Below are positions 17,521 through 25,846 of a stretch of DNA of 64,000 nucleotides, piece by piece. The DNA is taken from the NCBI GenBank assembly GCA_041071465.1, contig CP163498.1, forward strand, positions 4,854,001-4,918,000, read 5' to 3'. The position numbers and the translations under genes are program-made. Every line of letters begins with the position of its first letter. The first letter of the stretch is position 1. The notes under the pieces are model-generated. The model did no database searches. It had not been told where the DNA came from and was given only the letters and a program-made list of their open reading frames with translations. The stretch is from Pseudomonas putida (GTDB lineage: Bacteria; Pseudomonadota; Gammaproteobacteria; Pseudomonadales; Pseudomonadaceae).

Positions 17521-18696
17521 TCACTGGCCGATGTGCTGAGCGATGGGAGGGGCACCGGGTGTGGTGTCGACCTGCACCTGGTCGCCGGCCTTGACGTGCT
17601 GCAGGCCCTCGATCACCACCCGCTCGCCGGCGGCCAGGCCCTCGCTGACGATCCAGCGGTCGCCCTGGGCGCTGCCCAGGACTACCTGACGGTCGCTGAC
17701 GCGGGCCTGCTGGTCGACCACCAGCACCTTCGGCACGCCGGCGCTGTCGCGCAGGATGGCGCGTTGCGGCACGCTCAGGCCCTTGGCTTGCACCGCCTGC
17801 TCCAGGCGTACGCGCACGTAGCTGCCGGGCAGCAGGTCGAGGTCCGGGTTGGGGAACTCGCTGCGCAGGGTGATCTGGTTGGTGCTGGGGTCGACGCTGA
17901 TGTCGGAAAACAGCAGCTTGCCCGGCAGCGGGTAGGCGCTGCCGTCGTCCTGGATCAGGGTGGCGCGGGCCTGGCTGTCGCCTACCTGTTGCAGCTCGCC
18001 AGCACGCAGGGCGCGGCGCAAGGCGTTCAGCTCACGGGTCGACTGAGTGACATCGGCATGGATCGGGTCCAGTTGCTGGATGGTCGCCAGCGGGGTGGTC
18101 TCGTTTTGCCCGACCAGCGCGCCTTCGGTGACCTGGGCGCGGCCGATACGGCCGGAGATCGGCGCGGTCACAGTGGCGTAACCGAGGTTCAGGCGAGCCC
18201 GCTCCAGGGCTGCTTTGGCTTCGGCCACTGCAGCGTCGGCCTGCAGGAAGCTGGCTTTGGCGTTGTCGTATTCCTGGCGGCTGACGGCCTTGTCATCGAC
18301 CAGCTCGCGGTAGCGCTGCTCTTGCAAGCGCGCCTGGTACAGGGTCGCCTCGGCCTTGGCCAGGGTGGCGCGGGCGCTGTCATGGTCGGCCTTGAACGGC
18401 GCCGGGTCGATCAAGAACAGTACATCGCCCTGTTTGACGTCGCTGCCTTCGCGGTACACCCGCTTGAGCACCACGCCAGCGACCCGCGCGCGCACTTCGG
18501 CGGTGCGCGGGGCCAGGATACGGCCGCTTAGCTCACTGCTGATGGCCAGGGGTTGCAGTTGCAAGGTTTCCACCCGCACTTGCGGGGTGGGGGCTTTTTC
18601 GTCTTGCTCGGCGCTGTCGCCGCAGCCGGCCAGGGACAGGCTCAGGAACGCCAGGAGCGCCAATGGGCGCAGGCGCGGGGAGAGGGTAGTAGGCAT
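17521..18696 (-). CDS. RND periplasmic adaptor (membrane fusion) lipoprotein
   Basis: This 391-residue AcrA/MexA-type adaptor has a lipoprotein signal with lipobox LAGC (Cys25). A lipoyl half-motif (LSGRILAPRTAEVRARVAG), an alpha-helical hairpin of Ala/Gln-rich coiled coil (about 95-170), the second lipoyl half (APISGRIGRAQVTEGALVGQ) and the beta-barrel domain follow. It links the inner-membrane pump to an outer-membrane duct. It is the first gene of a two-gene operon and diverges from the response-regulator gene. Confidence 0.92.
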   Translation of the reverse strand: MPTTLSPRLRPLALLAFLSLSLAGCGDSAEQDEKAPTPQVRVETLQLQPLAISSELSGRILAPRTAEVRARVAGVVLKRVYREGSDVKQGDVLFLIDPAPFKADHDSARATLAKAEATLYQARLQEQRYRELVDDKAVSRQEYDNAKASFLQADAAVAEAKAALERARLNLGYATVTAPISGRIGRAQVTEGALVGQNETTPLATIQQLDPIHADVTQSTRELNALRRALRAGELQQVGDSQARATLIQDDGSAYPLPGKLLFSDISVDPSTNQITLRSEFPNPDLDLLPGSYVRVRLEQAVQAKGLSVPQRAILRDSAGVPKVLVVDQQARVSDRQVVLGSAQGDRWIVSEGLAAGERVVIEGLQHVKAGDQVQVDTTPGAPPIAQHIGQ

Positions 18697-18770
18697 GCGG
18701 ATCTTCCGATGATGACCGTGTCTATGCTAAGGCAGGTGCTGCCTGGGCGGCTGTTAATACCTGTAGGGCG

Positions 18771-18790
18771 AGTGTGAAAAAGTGTGAAGA
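18771..18790. promoter_or_regulatory. Tandem AGTGTGAAAA/AGTGTGAAGA repeat, candidate response-regulator site
   Basis: Two 10-nt direct repeats differing at one base lie head to tail, the phasing used by OmpR/PhoB-family dimers. They sit between the divergent RND adaptor and response-regulator genes. Binding by the adjacent regulator is inference. Confidence 0.5.
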
Positions 18791-18887
18791 ACAAGCCTGT
18801 GGCGCGGTAGTGTTCTATATCCTGAGTGTTCCTGTGCCGGCTTCTTCGCGGGCACAGGTATACCTCAACCCAGACTCCCAAGCACCT

Positions 18888-19589
18888 ATGCCGAATATTT
18901 TACTGGTCGAAGACGACAGCGCCCTGTCCGAGTTGATCGCCAGCTACCTGCAACGCAACGACTTCCATGTCCAGGTGATCGCCCGGGGCGATCATGTGCT
19001 GGACGAGTACCGCCGGCAAAAGCCCGACCTGGTCATACTCGACTTGATGCTGCCAGGCATCGATGGCCTGCAGCTGTGCCGCCTGCTGCGCCAGGAGTCG
19101 CAGAGCCTGCCAATTCTCATGCTGACCGCCCGCGACGACAGCCATGATCAGGTACTGGGCCTGGAAATGGGTGCCGACGACTACGTGACCAAACCCTGCG
19201 AGCCACGCGTGCTGCTGGCGCGCGTGCGTACGCTGCTGCGCCGCAGCAGTGTCAACGAGCCGCGGCTGGACAACGACCTGATCCTGATCGGCGGCCTGCG
19301 CATCGACCTGGCCGAGCGCACGGTCAGTTGGCGCGGCGAAGAGGTGGAGCTGTCCAGCGGCGAGTACAACCTGCTGGTGGTGCTGGCGCGCAATGCCGGC
19401 GAGGTGATGAACCGCGACCGTATCCTGCAACAACTGCGTGGCATCGAGTTCAATGGCACCGACCGCTCGGTGGACGTGGCCATCTCCAAACTGCGGCGCA
19501 AGTTCGACGACAACGCTGGCGAAGCACGCAAGATCAAGACCGTGTGGGGCAAGGGGTACCTGTTCAGCCGCGTCGAGTGGGAGTGCTGA
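18888..19589 (+). CDS. OmpR-family response regulator (RstA-like)
   Basis: This 233-residue protein has an N-terminal receiver domain (acidic pair D9-D10, phosphoacceptor D52 in LVILDLMLPG, and conserved Lys in VTKPCEPR) and a C-terminal winged-helix domain ending NGTDRSVDVAISKLRRKFDD...TVWGKGYLFS. The start at MPNILLVEDD was preferred because the upstream extension lies in promoter sequence; it has a poor Shine-Dalgarno. Six nt separate it from the kinase gene. It most resembles RstA. It probably controls the divergent RND pump through the tandem repeat between them. Confidence 0.9.
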   Translation: MPNILLVEDDSALSELIASYLQRNDFHVQVIARGDHVLDEYRRQKPDLVILDLMLPGIDGLQLCRLLRQESQSLPILMLTARDDSHDQVLGLEMGADDYVTKPCEPRVLLARVRTLLRRSSVNEPRLDNDLILIGGLRIDLAERTVSWRGEEVELSSGEYNLLVVLARNAGEVMNRDRILQQLRGIEFNGTDRSVDVAISKLRRKFDDNAGEARKIKTVWGKGYLFSRVEWEC

Positions 19590-19595
19590 TCGGCC

Positions 19596-20894
19596 ATGCT
19601 CAAGATCCTGGTGCGGCTGTACCTGGTGATCATCGTCGCCTACGCCGGCGCGTTGCTGTTCATCCCCGACACCATCGTTGGCCTGTTCCGCGAGCGCTTC
19701 ATGGCCTACAACCTGGACCAGGCAAAGGGTGTGCAGGCGTTGATCGTACGCCAGTTCCGCCAGGCCCCGCGTGAGCAGTGGCCGGCGGTGGAGCAGGAAC
19801 TGGCCGGTGATTTTGCGCCGCTGGAGCTGAAACTGCTGCGCATGGACCAGGCGGGTTTGAGCGAGGAAGAACAGGCACGCCTGGAGCATGGCCTGTACGC
19901 GGTGCGTATTGCCGAGTGGGGCTACTACGAAACGGTGCTGGCGCCGCTGGACAAGCAATGGCTGGTGCGGCTGCATTCGCCGCCAGACCCGCTGGACATC
20001 AACGTGCTGTCGTGGGGCGTGACGGTGCTGATCGGTGCGGCCATGCTCGGGTGCCTGCTGCTGTGGGTCTGGCCGCACTGGCGCGACCTGGAGCGCCTCA
20101 AGGAGACCGCTCGGCGCCTGGGCCAAGGGCAGATGGCCGAGCGCACGCACATTTCACCACACTCCAACATCGGTGAGCTGGCCGGGGTGTTCGACACCAT
20201 GGCCAGTGACCTGGAGCGCCACGTCAACCAGCAGCGCGAGCTGCTCAATGCGGTATCGCACGAGTTGCGCACGCCGCTGACCCGGCTGGATTTCGGCCTG
20301 GTGCTGTTGTTCGACGAAGTGCCGCCGGCCAGCCGCAAGCGCCTGCTGGAACTGGTCGGGCATGTGCGCGAACTGGACGAGCTGGTACTGGAGTTGCTGT
20401 CCTATAGCCGCTTGTACAACGCTGACCAGGCTCGCGAACGGGTCGAAGTGTCGCTGCTGGAGCTGGTCGACAGTGTGCTTGGCAGCTTTGCCGAGGAGCT
20501 TGATGGCCGTGGTATCCAGTGGGAAGTGCGGGCCGAAGGTGACCTGCCGCGCTTTGTGCTGGACCCTCGGCTGACGGCGCGCGCGGTGCAGAACCTGGTG
20601 CGCAATGCCATGCGCTATTGCGACGAAAGCCTGTTGTTGCGCTTGCGCCTGGAAGAGGATGGCGCCTGCCTGCTGACGGTGGAGGATGACGGGATTGGCA
20701 TTCCGGTGGAGGAGCGCGAGCGCATTTTCCAGCCGTTCTACCGGCTAGACCGAAGCCGCGACCGAAATACCGGTGGGTTTGGCCTGGGGCTGGCGATCAG
20801 CCGGCGGGCCATCGAGGGGCAGGGTGGTACCTTGACCGTGGCACAGTCGGCGCTGGGTGGGGCGCAGTTCAGGATTCGCTTGCCAGCCGGGTAG
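19596..20894 (+). CDS. Sensor histidine kinase (RstB-like)
   Basis: This 432-residue inner-membrane kinase has TM1 at residues 5-27, a periplasmic region to about 140, TM2 at about 142-163 and a HAMP domain. The H-box is AVSHELRTPLTRL with phospho-His222, the N-box is LVRNAMRY, and the G boxes are DDGIGIP and GGFGLGLAIS. Partner of the preceding response regulator. Its 3' end overlaps the convergent diguanylate cyclase gene by 26 nt. Confidence 0.92.
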   Translation: MLKILVRLYLVIIVAYAGALLFIPDTIVGLFRERFMAYNLDQAKGVQALIVRQFRQAPREQWPAVEQELAGDFAPLELKLLRMDQAGLSEEEQARLEHGLYAVRIAEWGYYETVLAPLDKQWLVRLHSPPDPLDINVLSWGVTVLIGAAMLGCLLLWVWPHWRDLERLKETARRLGQGQMAERTHISPHSNIGELAGVFDTMASDLERHVNQQRELLNAVSHELRTPLTRLDFGLVLLFDEVPPASRKRLLELVGHVRELDELVLELLSYSRLYNADQARERVEVSLLELVDSVLGSFAEELDGRGIQWEVRAEGDLPRFVLDPRLTARAVQNLVRNAMRYCDESLLLRLRLEEDGACLLTVEDDGIGIPVEERERIFQPFYRLDRSRDRNTGGFGLGLAISRRAIEGQGGTLTVAQSALGGAQFRIRLPAG

Positions 20895-21960
20895 TCCACA
20901 GCACGAACCGGTCCTTGCCGGTGTGCTTGGCTTCATACAGCGCCTGGTCGGCCTTGATCAACGCCATGGTCAATGTATCGCCCGCGCTCACCTGGGCCAG
21001 CCCGATACTGATGGTCACCGGGTGTGTGCCCGCATCCTCGCGTACCCTGCGTACCAATGCCTCCATCTGCTGCTCGGCACCTTGCTGGTCCAGCCCTTCA
21101 AGAAAAATGGCAAACTCCTCGCCGCCCAGTCGGGCGAACTCGGAATCGACCATGGCGGCCTTGATATGCAGTGCCACGCGTCTTAGCACTTCATCACCAA
21201 TGTCGTGGCCGAAACGGTCATTCACTTTCTTGAAGTTGTCTATGTCGACCATCGCCAGGTATTGCCCGGGCGTTGCCAGTTTCAGTTGTTGCTCCGTTTT
21301 GGCCATGAACGAGCGGCGGTTGGGGATTTCGGTCAGGGCGTCGACGTAAGCTTGTTCAAGCAGCACCCTGGACAGGTAGAAATTGTGCAGTTTGGCCTTG
21401 CGCGTCTGCAGGTAGCTGTAGGTGATCAGGCCGCTGAGAAACACGGCGTAACTGACCAGCATGGCGCCTTCGAGCGCGTCGGGCTCGATACGGGTGTGGT
21501 AGAACGGGTTGAGCATCACCCAGGTGATGACCATGGCGCTGAAGAACGACCAGCGTCGCACCGGCAGCACCGACACGGCGTACAGCACGGTGGATACGCC
21601 AAGTACCAGCCACACCGGGCGCAGGGCCACCGGGATGCCTTCGATCAGCAGGCGCATGCCCAAGGTGATGATGGTGATGAACAGCAGGTTGAGTACATCG
21701 AAGTGATGGCTGCGGCGGGTGAAATGCAGTACTACGCAAAGGCTGCCGAGCGCGGCGATGAACAGGTAGGACAGCCAGGTGAAACCCTGACCGCCGAGAA
21801 AACTGACGATCAGGTCGAAGACCAGCCAGATCAGGATGCTGATGCAGAACACCAGCAGGCAGAACGGGCGCATGGACTCGAATTCGTGTTGTCGGAACTC
21901 GGCGCGCAAGGCGGCGGGGGCGACCTGCTTGCGCACGTGTTCTTCGATGGTCTTGAACAT
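20869..21960 (-). CDS. Membrane-bound diguanylate cyclase (GGDEF)
   Basis: This 363-residue protein has about six hydrophobic segments between residues 25 and 200 and then a GGDEF domain with active-site signature GGEEF near residue 280 (FARLGGEEFAIF). The product-inhibition RxxD motif, expected nine residues before GGEEF, reads MVDS, so the I-site is absent. It makes c-di-GMP from GTP. A GAGGAG ribosome-binding site 7 nt before the chosen ATG sets the start; the frame extends far upstream through the neighbouring gene. It lies 41 nt after the DUF4434 gene on the same strand and is probably the last gene of the nfrBA operon, so it may feed the c-di-GMP-binding domain of NfrB. Confidence 0.9.
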   Translation of the reverse strand: MFKTIEEHVRKQVAPAALRAEFRQHEFESMRPFCLLVFCISILIWLVFDLIVSFLGGQGFTWLSYLFIAALGSLCVVLHFTRRSHHFDVLNLLFITIITLGMRLLIEGIPVALRPVWLVLGVSTVLYAVSVLPVRRWSFFSAMVITWVMLNPFYHTRIEPDALEGAMLVSYAVFLSGLITYSYLQTRKAKLHNFYLSRVLLEQAYVDALTEIPNRRSFMAKTEQQLKLATPGQYLAMVDIDNFKKVNDRFGHDIGDEVLRRVALHIKAAMVDSEFARLGGEEFAIFLEGLDQQGAEQQMEALVRRVREDAGTHPVTISIGLAQVSAGDTLTMALIKADQALYEAKHTGKDRFVLWTTRLASES

Positions 21961-22001
21961 CGGTGGGCTCCTCGGAGTACTGCTTTGCCAGGCCAAACAA
22001 C

Positions 22002-22841
22002 TCAATTTTGTGGCAAGACACCTGTGGCCCAAGGCCGGTAGCGCAAGGCAAACACCGCCTCGGCATGGCACCCGCTGCCCAGCTTGGGCTCGGCAGGTTC
22101 GGCCCTGAATGGCTGCCCAGGCGCGCTCACCTGGCGGAACGCCTCGCGCACCACGCCTACCCGGCATGGCAAGGCCTGCTCGTAGCTCTGGCGCACCAAC
22201 GGCGGCAAACGCTCTGTACCGGCGCCATCCTGCCACCACACGGTCAAGCCCAACCCGACCAGTTGATCCAGCCAGCTGGCATGGACGCGCGGCGACAGCT
22301 TGCCAGCACTGAATGCACTGATGTGCAACGGTTTGTCCAGCTGGCGGTTGAACGCCTGCAGTTGGCTGTAGAGCGCATCGCGTCGTTCGGCATCACGAAA
22401 ATGCTGGTCGTCCAGTTCCATGGGCAGGTACCAGCCATCCACCGGCAACTGCCACACCTGACGAAGGTGTTGGTACTGGCTGAGCGAACGGCCCAATTGC
22501 GCCTTCCAGTAGCTGTTCAGGCCCTCGCCATCCAGTTGCTCGAGGCGCTGGTAATAGGCCGGGTCCATGTACAGCCCCATAACCAGCTGCAGGCCCTCGG
22601 CACGCGCCGTGCGCAGGCTGTTGGCCAGCCAGCCCTGGGCGCCACCGAAATCGCTGTCGCCATAGGCGCTCCATTGCACGATCAGGGTGTTGCCACCTTG
22701 GGCAGCGGTGGCATGCCACAGTTGCTGCCATTGGGCGGGGGTGACGCTGGCATCACGGTTCAGCGGTTGGTAGAACAGGCGCTGGTCGGCGGAGGCCTGT
22801 AGGCACAGGACCAGCAGGCAATAGGCGATGATCGTACGCAT
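22002..22841 (-). CDS. Secreted DUF4434-family (TIM-barrel hydrolase-like) protein
   Basis: This 279-residue protein has a signal peptide (MRTIIAYCLLVLCLQASA). The mature part begins QRLFYQPLNRDASVTPAQWQQLW and contains barrel-like segments TLIVQWSAYGDSDFGG, VMGLYMDPAYY, WYLPMELDDQHF and LHISAFSAG, characteristic of DUF4434, which is related to glycoside hydrolases. The conserved acids in MELDD are likely catalytic. Its ATG overlaps the nfrA stop by one base (TGATG), so it is translationally coupled. A periplasmic role in trimming or modifying the polymer exported through NfrA is inference. The chosen start removes a 116-codon upstream extension that runs through nfrA. Confidence 0.8.
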   Translation of the reverse strand: MRTIIAYCLLVLCLQASADQRLFYQPLNRDASVTPAQWQQLWHATAAQGGNTLIVQWSAYGDSDFGGAQGWLANSLRTARAEGLQLVMGLYMDPAYYQRLEQLDGEGLNSYWKAQLGRSLSQYQHLRQVWQLPVDGWYLPMELDDQHFRDAERRDALYSQLQAFNRQLDKPLHISAFSAGKLSPRVHASWLDQLVGLGLTVWWQDGAGTERLPPLVRQSYEQALPCRVGVVREAFRQVSAPGQPFRAEPAEPKLGSGCHAEAVFALRYRPWATGVLPQN

Positions 22842-25800
22842 CAGAAAGTCATCTCCGCACCGACCAGCACACCGTTGGCGCGCTCGTAGAGGTTGCCGCC
22901 CAGCGATTGCTGGTATTCGGCACGCACTTTCAGCGAGCCGCGGTAGGCGTTGTAGCGGTCGTCGTCGAACCACCATTGCCAGCGCACGCCGACCCCGGCG
23001 CGGGCATCCTGGCGCCAGTCGTTGCTTGGGTCCTGGCTGGAAAATTCGACAAAACCGTAAGGCATGAGGGTTTGCGGGGAGCTGCCCGGCAGTTTCCAGG
23101 CGTGGCCCTGCTGGAAGCGTGACAGCCAGGCGTGGTCGCCGGCACGGGTCCACCAGGCGGCGTCGAGGTAGAGGAAACGCTCGTTCCAATCGTCCTCATC
23201 GACACGCCAGTCGTTGCGCCAGTCACCCTGGTCAAGGAACGAGGCGGTGGCGCGCAGCAGCAAGTCGTTGCTCGATTCGGCGTGGTGACGTAAATCGCCC
23301 CAGTTGCCGCCGACCTTGGCCGGGCTCAGCAATTGGCCAAGGCTGAGGCCACGGTAGTGTTCTTCGTCGATCTGGCGCTGGTGGTACAACTCGGCATACA
23401 GGTTGAGGTTGGCCTGGCCGAGCGGCTTGTAGCGCAGGCCGACCCCGGTACCCATGCTTTGTGCATAGTCGGTGCGGCTCTGGCCGCCGAACAATACCCG
23501 GCCATACACCGACAGGGTGCTGCCGTTGCGGCTGGGCTCCTCGCCCAGAGCGTGGTCCCACATGGCCAGTTGTACGTTCTGCGATTGCGCCCGGCGCGAG
23601 CTGCCGCTGCGCTGGCCATTGTCGAGGAACTTGTCGTTGGTGGAGGTGCCGGCTGGTGACCAGGTGCTGGCCAGGGTAATGGTGTCGCGACGTGACAGGC
23701 TCTCGTGGGCGCGGCGCTGACGGTACTTGCGGGCTTCGAGGCTACCGTACTCGTCATCAGCGTCGACCAGGTTCTGCTCTACGTCGAGGATGCGCCGCAG
23801 TTCGCGGCGTGCCGCAGCGCTGTCTTCATGCTCGTCGTAGCGCAGGGCCAGTGTTTCGCCCAGGCGGTAGTCTTCGGGGAAGTCGTGGGTGGCGCGCTCA
23901 AGGTAGGGGATCGACTGAATGCGCTGGGCCTTGTCTGTCGAACCGGCCAGGCGCATGCCGTAATCGGCTCGATAGCGCGGCTGATCGGGGGCCATGCGCA
24001 CGGCTTCGGCCAGCCAGGCGGTGCTTTGCGCGCTGTCGCCAGCCAGTTGCGCAGTACTGGATGCGGCGTAGTAGTGATCGGCGCGCGGGTTGTGCGCCAG
24101 AGCCTGGCGCTGAAAGCCCAGCGCGGTCTGCGGGTCGCCTTGGCGCTGGGCGATGGCGGCGCCCAGCGCCCAGTCATCGGCGCTGCGGTGTGCGGCGGCG
24201 TCCCAGTAGCGGCGGGCGGCATCCGCGTCGCCTGCATTCAGCGCGCCACGGGCGGCGGTGAGGCGGGCGTTGTCGGTCCAGGCGCTGTCCGGCAGGCTGC
24301 GCCAGATGGGCAGGGCGGCTTCGGAGTCGCCGGCCGCTTCAAGTGCGTAGGCCAGTGGCAGACGGTTGCCATTGTCGCCCAGGCGTTCGGCGGCCTGGTA
24401 GTAGACCACCGCTTCGCCCGGCTGCTCGGGCATGGCGCAACGCCCAAGGGCGCGGTACTGGCCGGGCTCGCTTGGGGTAGCTGGCACGGCCTGGCGCACG
24501 GCATCGCACAGGCCGGCCTCGGCCAGCCGGCCAAGCAACTGGGCGCGGGTATTGGCGTCGACCCGGGGGATCAGGCTGAGCATGCGTCGGCTGTCCAGTG
24601 GGCCGTCGTTGCGGGCATACAGGTTGCCCAGGCGCTGCAGCAGCGAGGGGGTGAGGCGGCCCTGGCGACGGTCGTAGGCCTGCTCCAGCAGTTGCCGGGC
24701 GCGATCACCGTGGCCCTGTTCGGTCAGCAGGAAGGTGGCTTGCTCCAGTGCGGCGAGGTCGCCGCTCTGCCGGTAGCGTTTCTCCCATTCGGCAGCGGTG
24801 CGCGGCTGCGCAGGTTGTGGTGGGTCGCCGTACAGGCGTTGCTTGAGCACCGCGTAGGCCCGCGGGTCGGTACTGGCGGTGCAGCCTTTGAACTGTTCAC
24901 GGGCCAGATCCGGGTCTTGGTGTGACAACCAGTCGACCGTTTCCAGGCAAGGGCGTTGCAGGTCGTTGCTCAGGCGCTGCACCAGTGCAGCGTCGTCGCC
25001 TTCGCGGGCCAACTGCCAAAGTTGCTGGCGCTGTTCGGGGTGCTGCAGTTGCTCGGGCGGTAGCGACTGCAGCCAGCGTTGGGCTTGCTGGTGGTGGCCA
25101 ACGGCAATGGCGCGGTTGGCCATGGCCAGGCGCGCCTGGTTGGCCGCTGTGGCGGATGGCGCGCTGGGTAACAGCGCATTCAGGCCTTTTTCGTCGACTT
25201 TCTGGATATAGGCATTGGCCAGGCGTTGCCAGTCTTCGGCGGGCAACTGGCCTTTGTCGGCCAGCGGCTGCAGCTGTTCGATGGTTTCTTTCCAGTTGCG
25301 CAGTTGCTCGGCGAAGTTGGCCCGAGCCAGGCGCAGTACCTGGCCGTCGTTGCCGGGCGGTAGCTGGTTGAGCCAGTCCAGCGCCTTGGCCGCGCCACCA
25401 AACTTGGCCAGGCTCAGGCTGTAGGCCTGCCACAGGCGCACCCGCTGGTTGCCGTCGCTGGCGGCCAGCCATTGTTCCACCTGGCTGGCCGCCGGTGGGT
25501 CCTGTTCGATCCAGGTCAAGCGTAGCGCCAGCAGGGCGTCGGCATACTCGGGGCTGTCGCCCAGCTGCTCGGCCTGCGCCTGGGCCTCTTTGTAACGGCG
25601 TTGGTGGGCCAGGGCCTCGACCAGCAGGGCACGCGCCTCGTCGTTGTTCGGCACCCGCCCCAGCACGTGGCGAGTCAGGCGCTCGACTTCCGCCCAATTG
25701 TCCTTCTTGGCCTCGCGGTAGCTGCGGTCCATGAACGGAAAGCTGGTGAACCGCTGAAAGTCGGTCATCGGCGCCGAAGCAGCGGCGGGCAGGGCAGCGC

Positions 25801-25846
25801 AGAACAGCAACAGTCCAGTGAAAGTCAGGGAAAAGCGCGGCTTCAT
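22841..25846 (-). CDS. nfrA: NfrA-like outer-membrane protein with TPR superhelix (phage N4 receptor family)
   Basis: This 1001-residue protein has a signal peptide ending AAASA, a long TPR-rich region (about 30-700) with repeats such as EVERLTRHVLGRVPNNDEARALLVEAL, and a C-terminal domain with beta-barrel character (about 740-1001) ending EMTF. This matches bacteriophage N4 adsorption protein A and, architecturally, polysaccharide secretins such as PgaA and BcsC. It overlaps nfrB by 4 nt (ATGA). The likely function is export of the polymer made by NfrB across the outer membrane. In E. coli the same pair makes the exopolysaccharide recognised by phage N4. Confidence 0.85.
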   Translation of the reverse strand: MKPRFSLTFTGLLLFCAALPAAASAPMTDFQRFTSFPFMDRSYREAKKDNWAEVERLTRHVLGRVPNNDEARALLVEALAHQRRYKEAQAQAEQLGDSPEYADALLALRLTWIEQDPPAASQVEQWLAASDGNQRVRLWQAYSLSLAKFGGAAKALDWLNQLPPGNDGQVLRLARANFAEQLRNWKETIEQLQPLADKGQLPAEDWQRLANAYIQKVDEKGLNALLPSAPSATAANQARLAMANRAIAVGHHQQAQRWLQSLPPEQLQHPEQRQQLWQLAREGDDAALVQRLSNDLQRPCLETVDWLSHQDPDLAREQFKGCTASTDPRAYAVLKQRLYGDPPQPAQPRTAAEWEKRYRQSGDLAALEQATFLLTEQGHGDRARQLLEQAYDRRQGRLTPSLLQRLGNLYARNDGPLDSRRMLSLIPRVDANTRAQLLGRLAEAGLCDAVRQAVPATPSEPGQYRALGRCAMPEQPGEAVVYYQAAERLGDNGNRLPLAYALEAAGDSEAALPIWRSLPDSAWTDNARLTAARGALNAGDADAARRYWDAAAHRSADDWALGAAIAQRQGDPQTALGFQRQALAHNPRADHYYAASSTAQLAGDSAQSTAWLAEAVRMAPDQPRYRADYGMRLAGSTDKAQRIQSIPYLERATHDFPEDYRLGETLALRYDEHEDSAAARRELRRILDVEQNLVDADDEYGSLEARKYRQRRAHESLSRRDTITLASTWSPAGTSTNDKFLDNGQRSGSSRRAQSQNVQLAMWDHALGEEPSRNGSTLSVYGRVLFGGQSRTDYAQSMGTGVGLRYKPLGQANLNLYAELYHQRQIDEEHYRGLSLGQLLSPAKVGGNWGDLRHHAESSNDLLLRATASFLDQGDWRNDWRVDEDDWNERFLYLDAAWWTRAGDHAWLSRFQQGHAWKLPGSSPQTLMPYGFVEFSSQDPSNDWRQDARAGVGVRWQWWFDDDRYNAYRGSLKVRAEYQQSLGGNLYERANGVLVGAEMTF

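Noticed and set aside
18831..18858. CCTGTGCC...GGCACAGG hairpin before the response-regulator gene as a terminator
   Set aside because: It has an 8-bp stem with a 12-nt loop and no T-run. It looks like a degraded REP unit and lies in the promoter region rather than after a gene.
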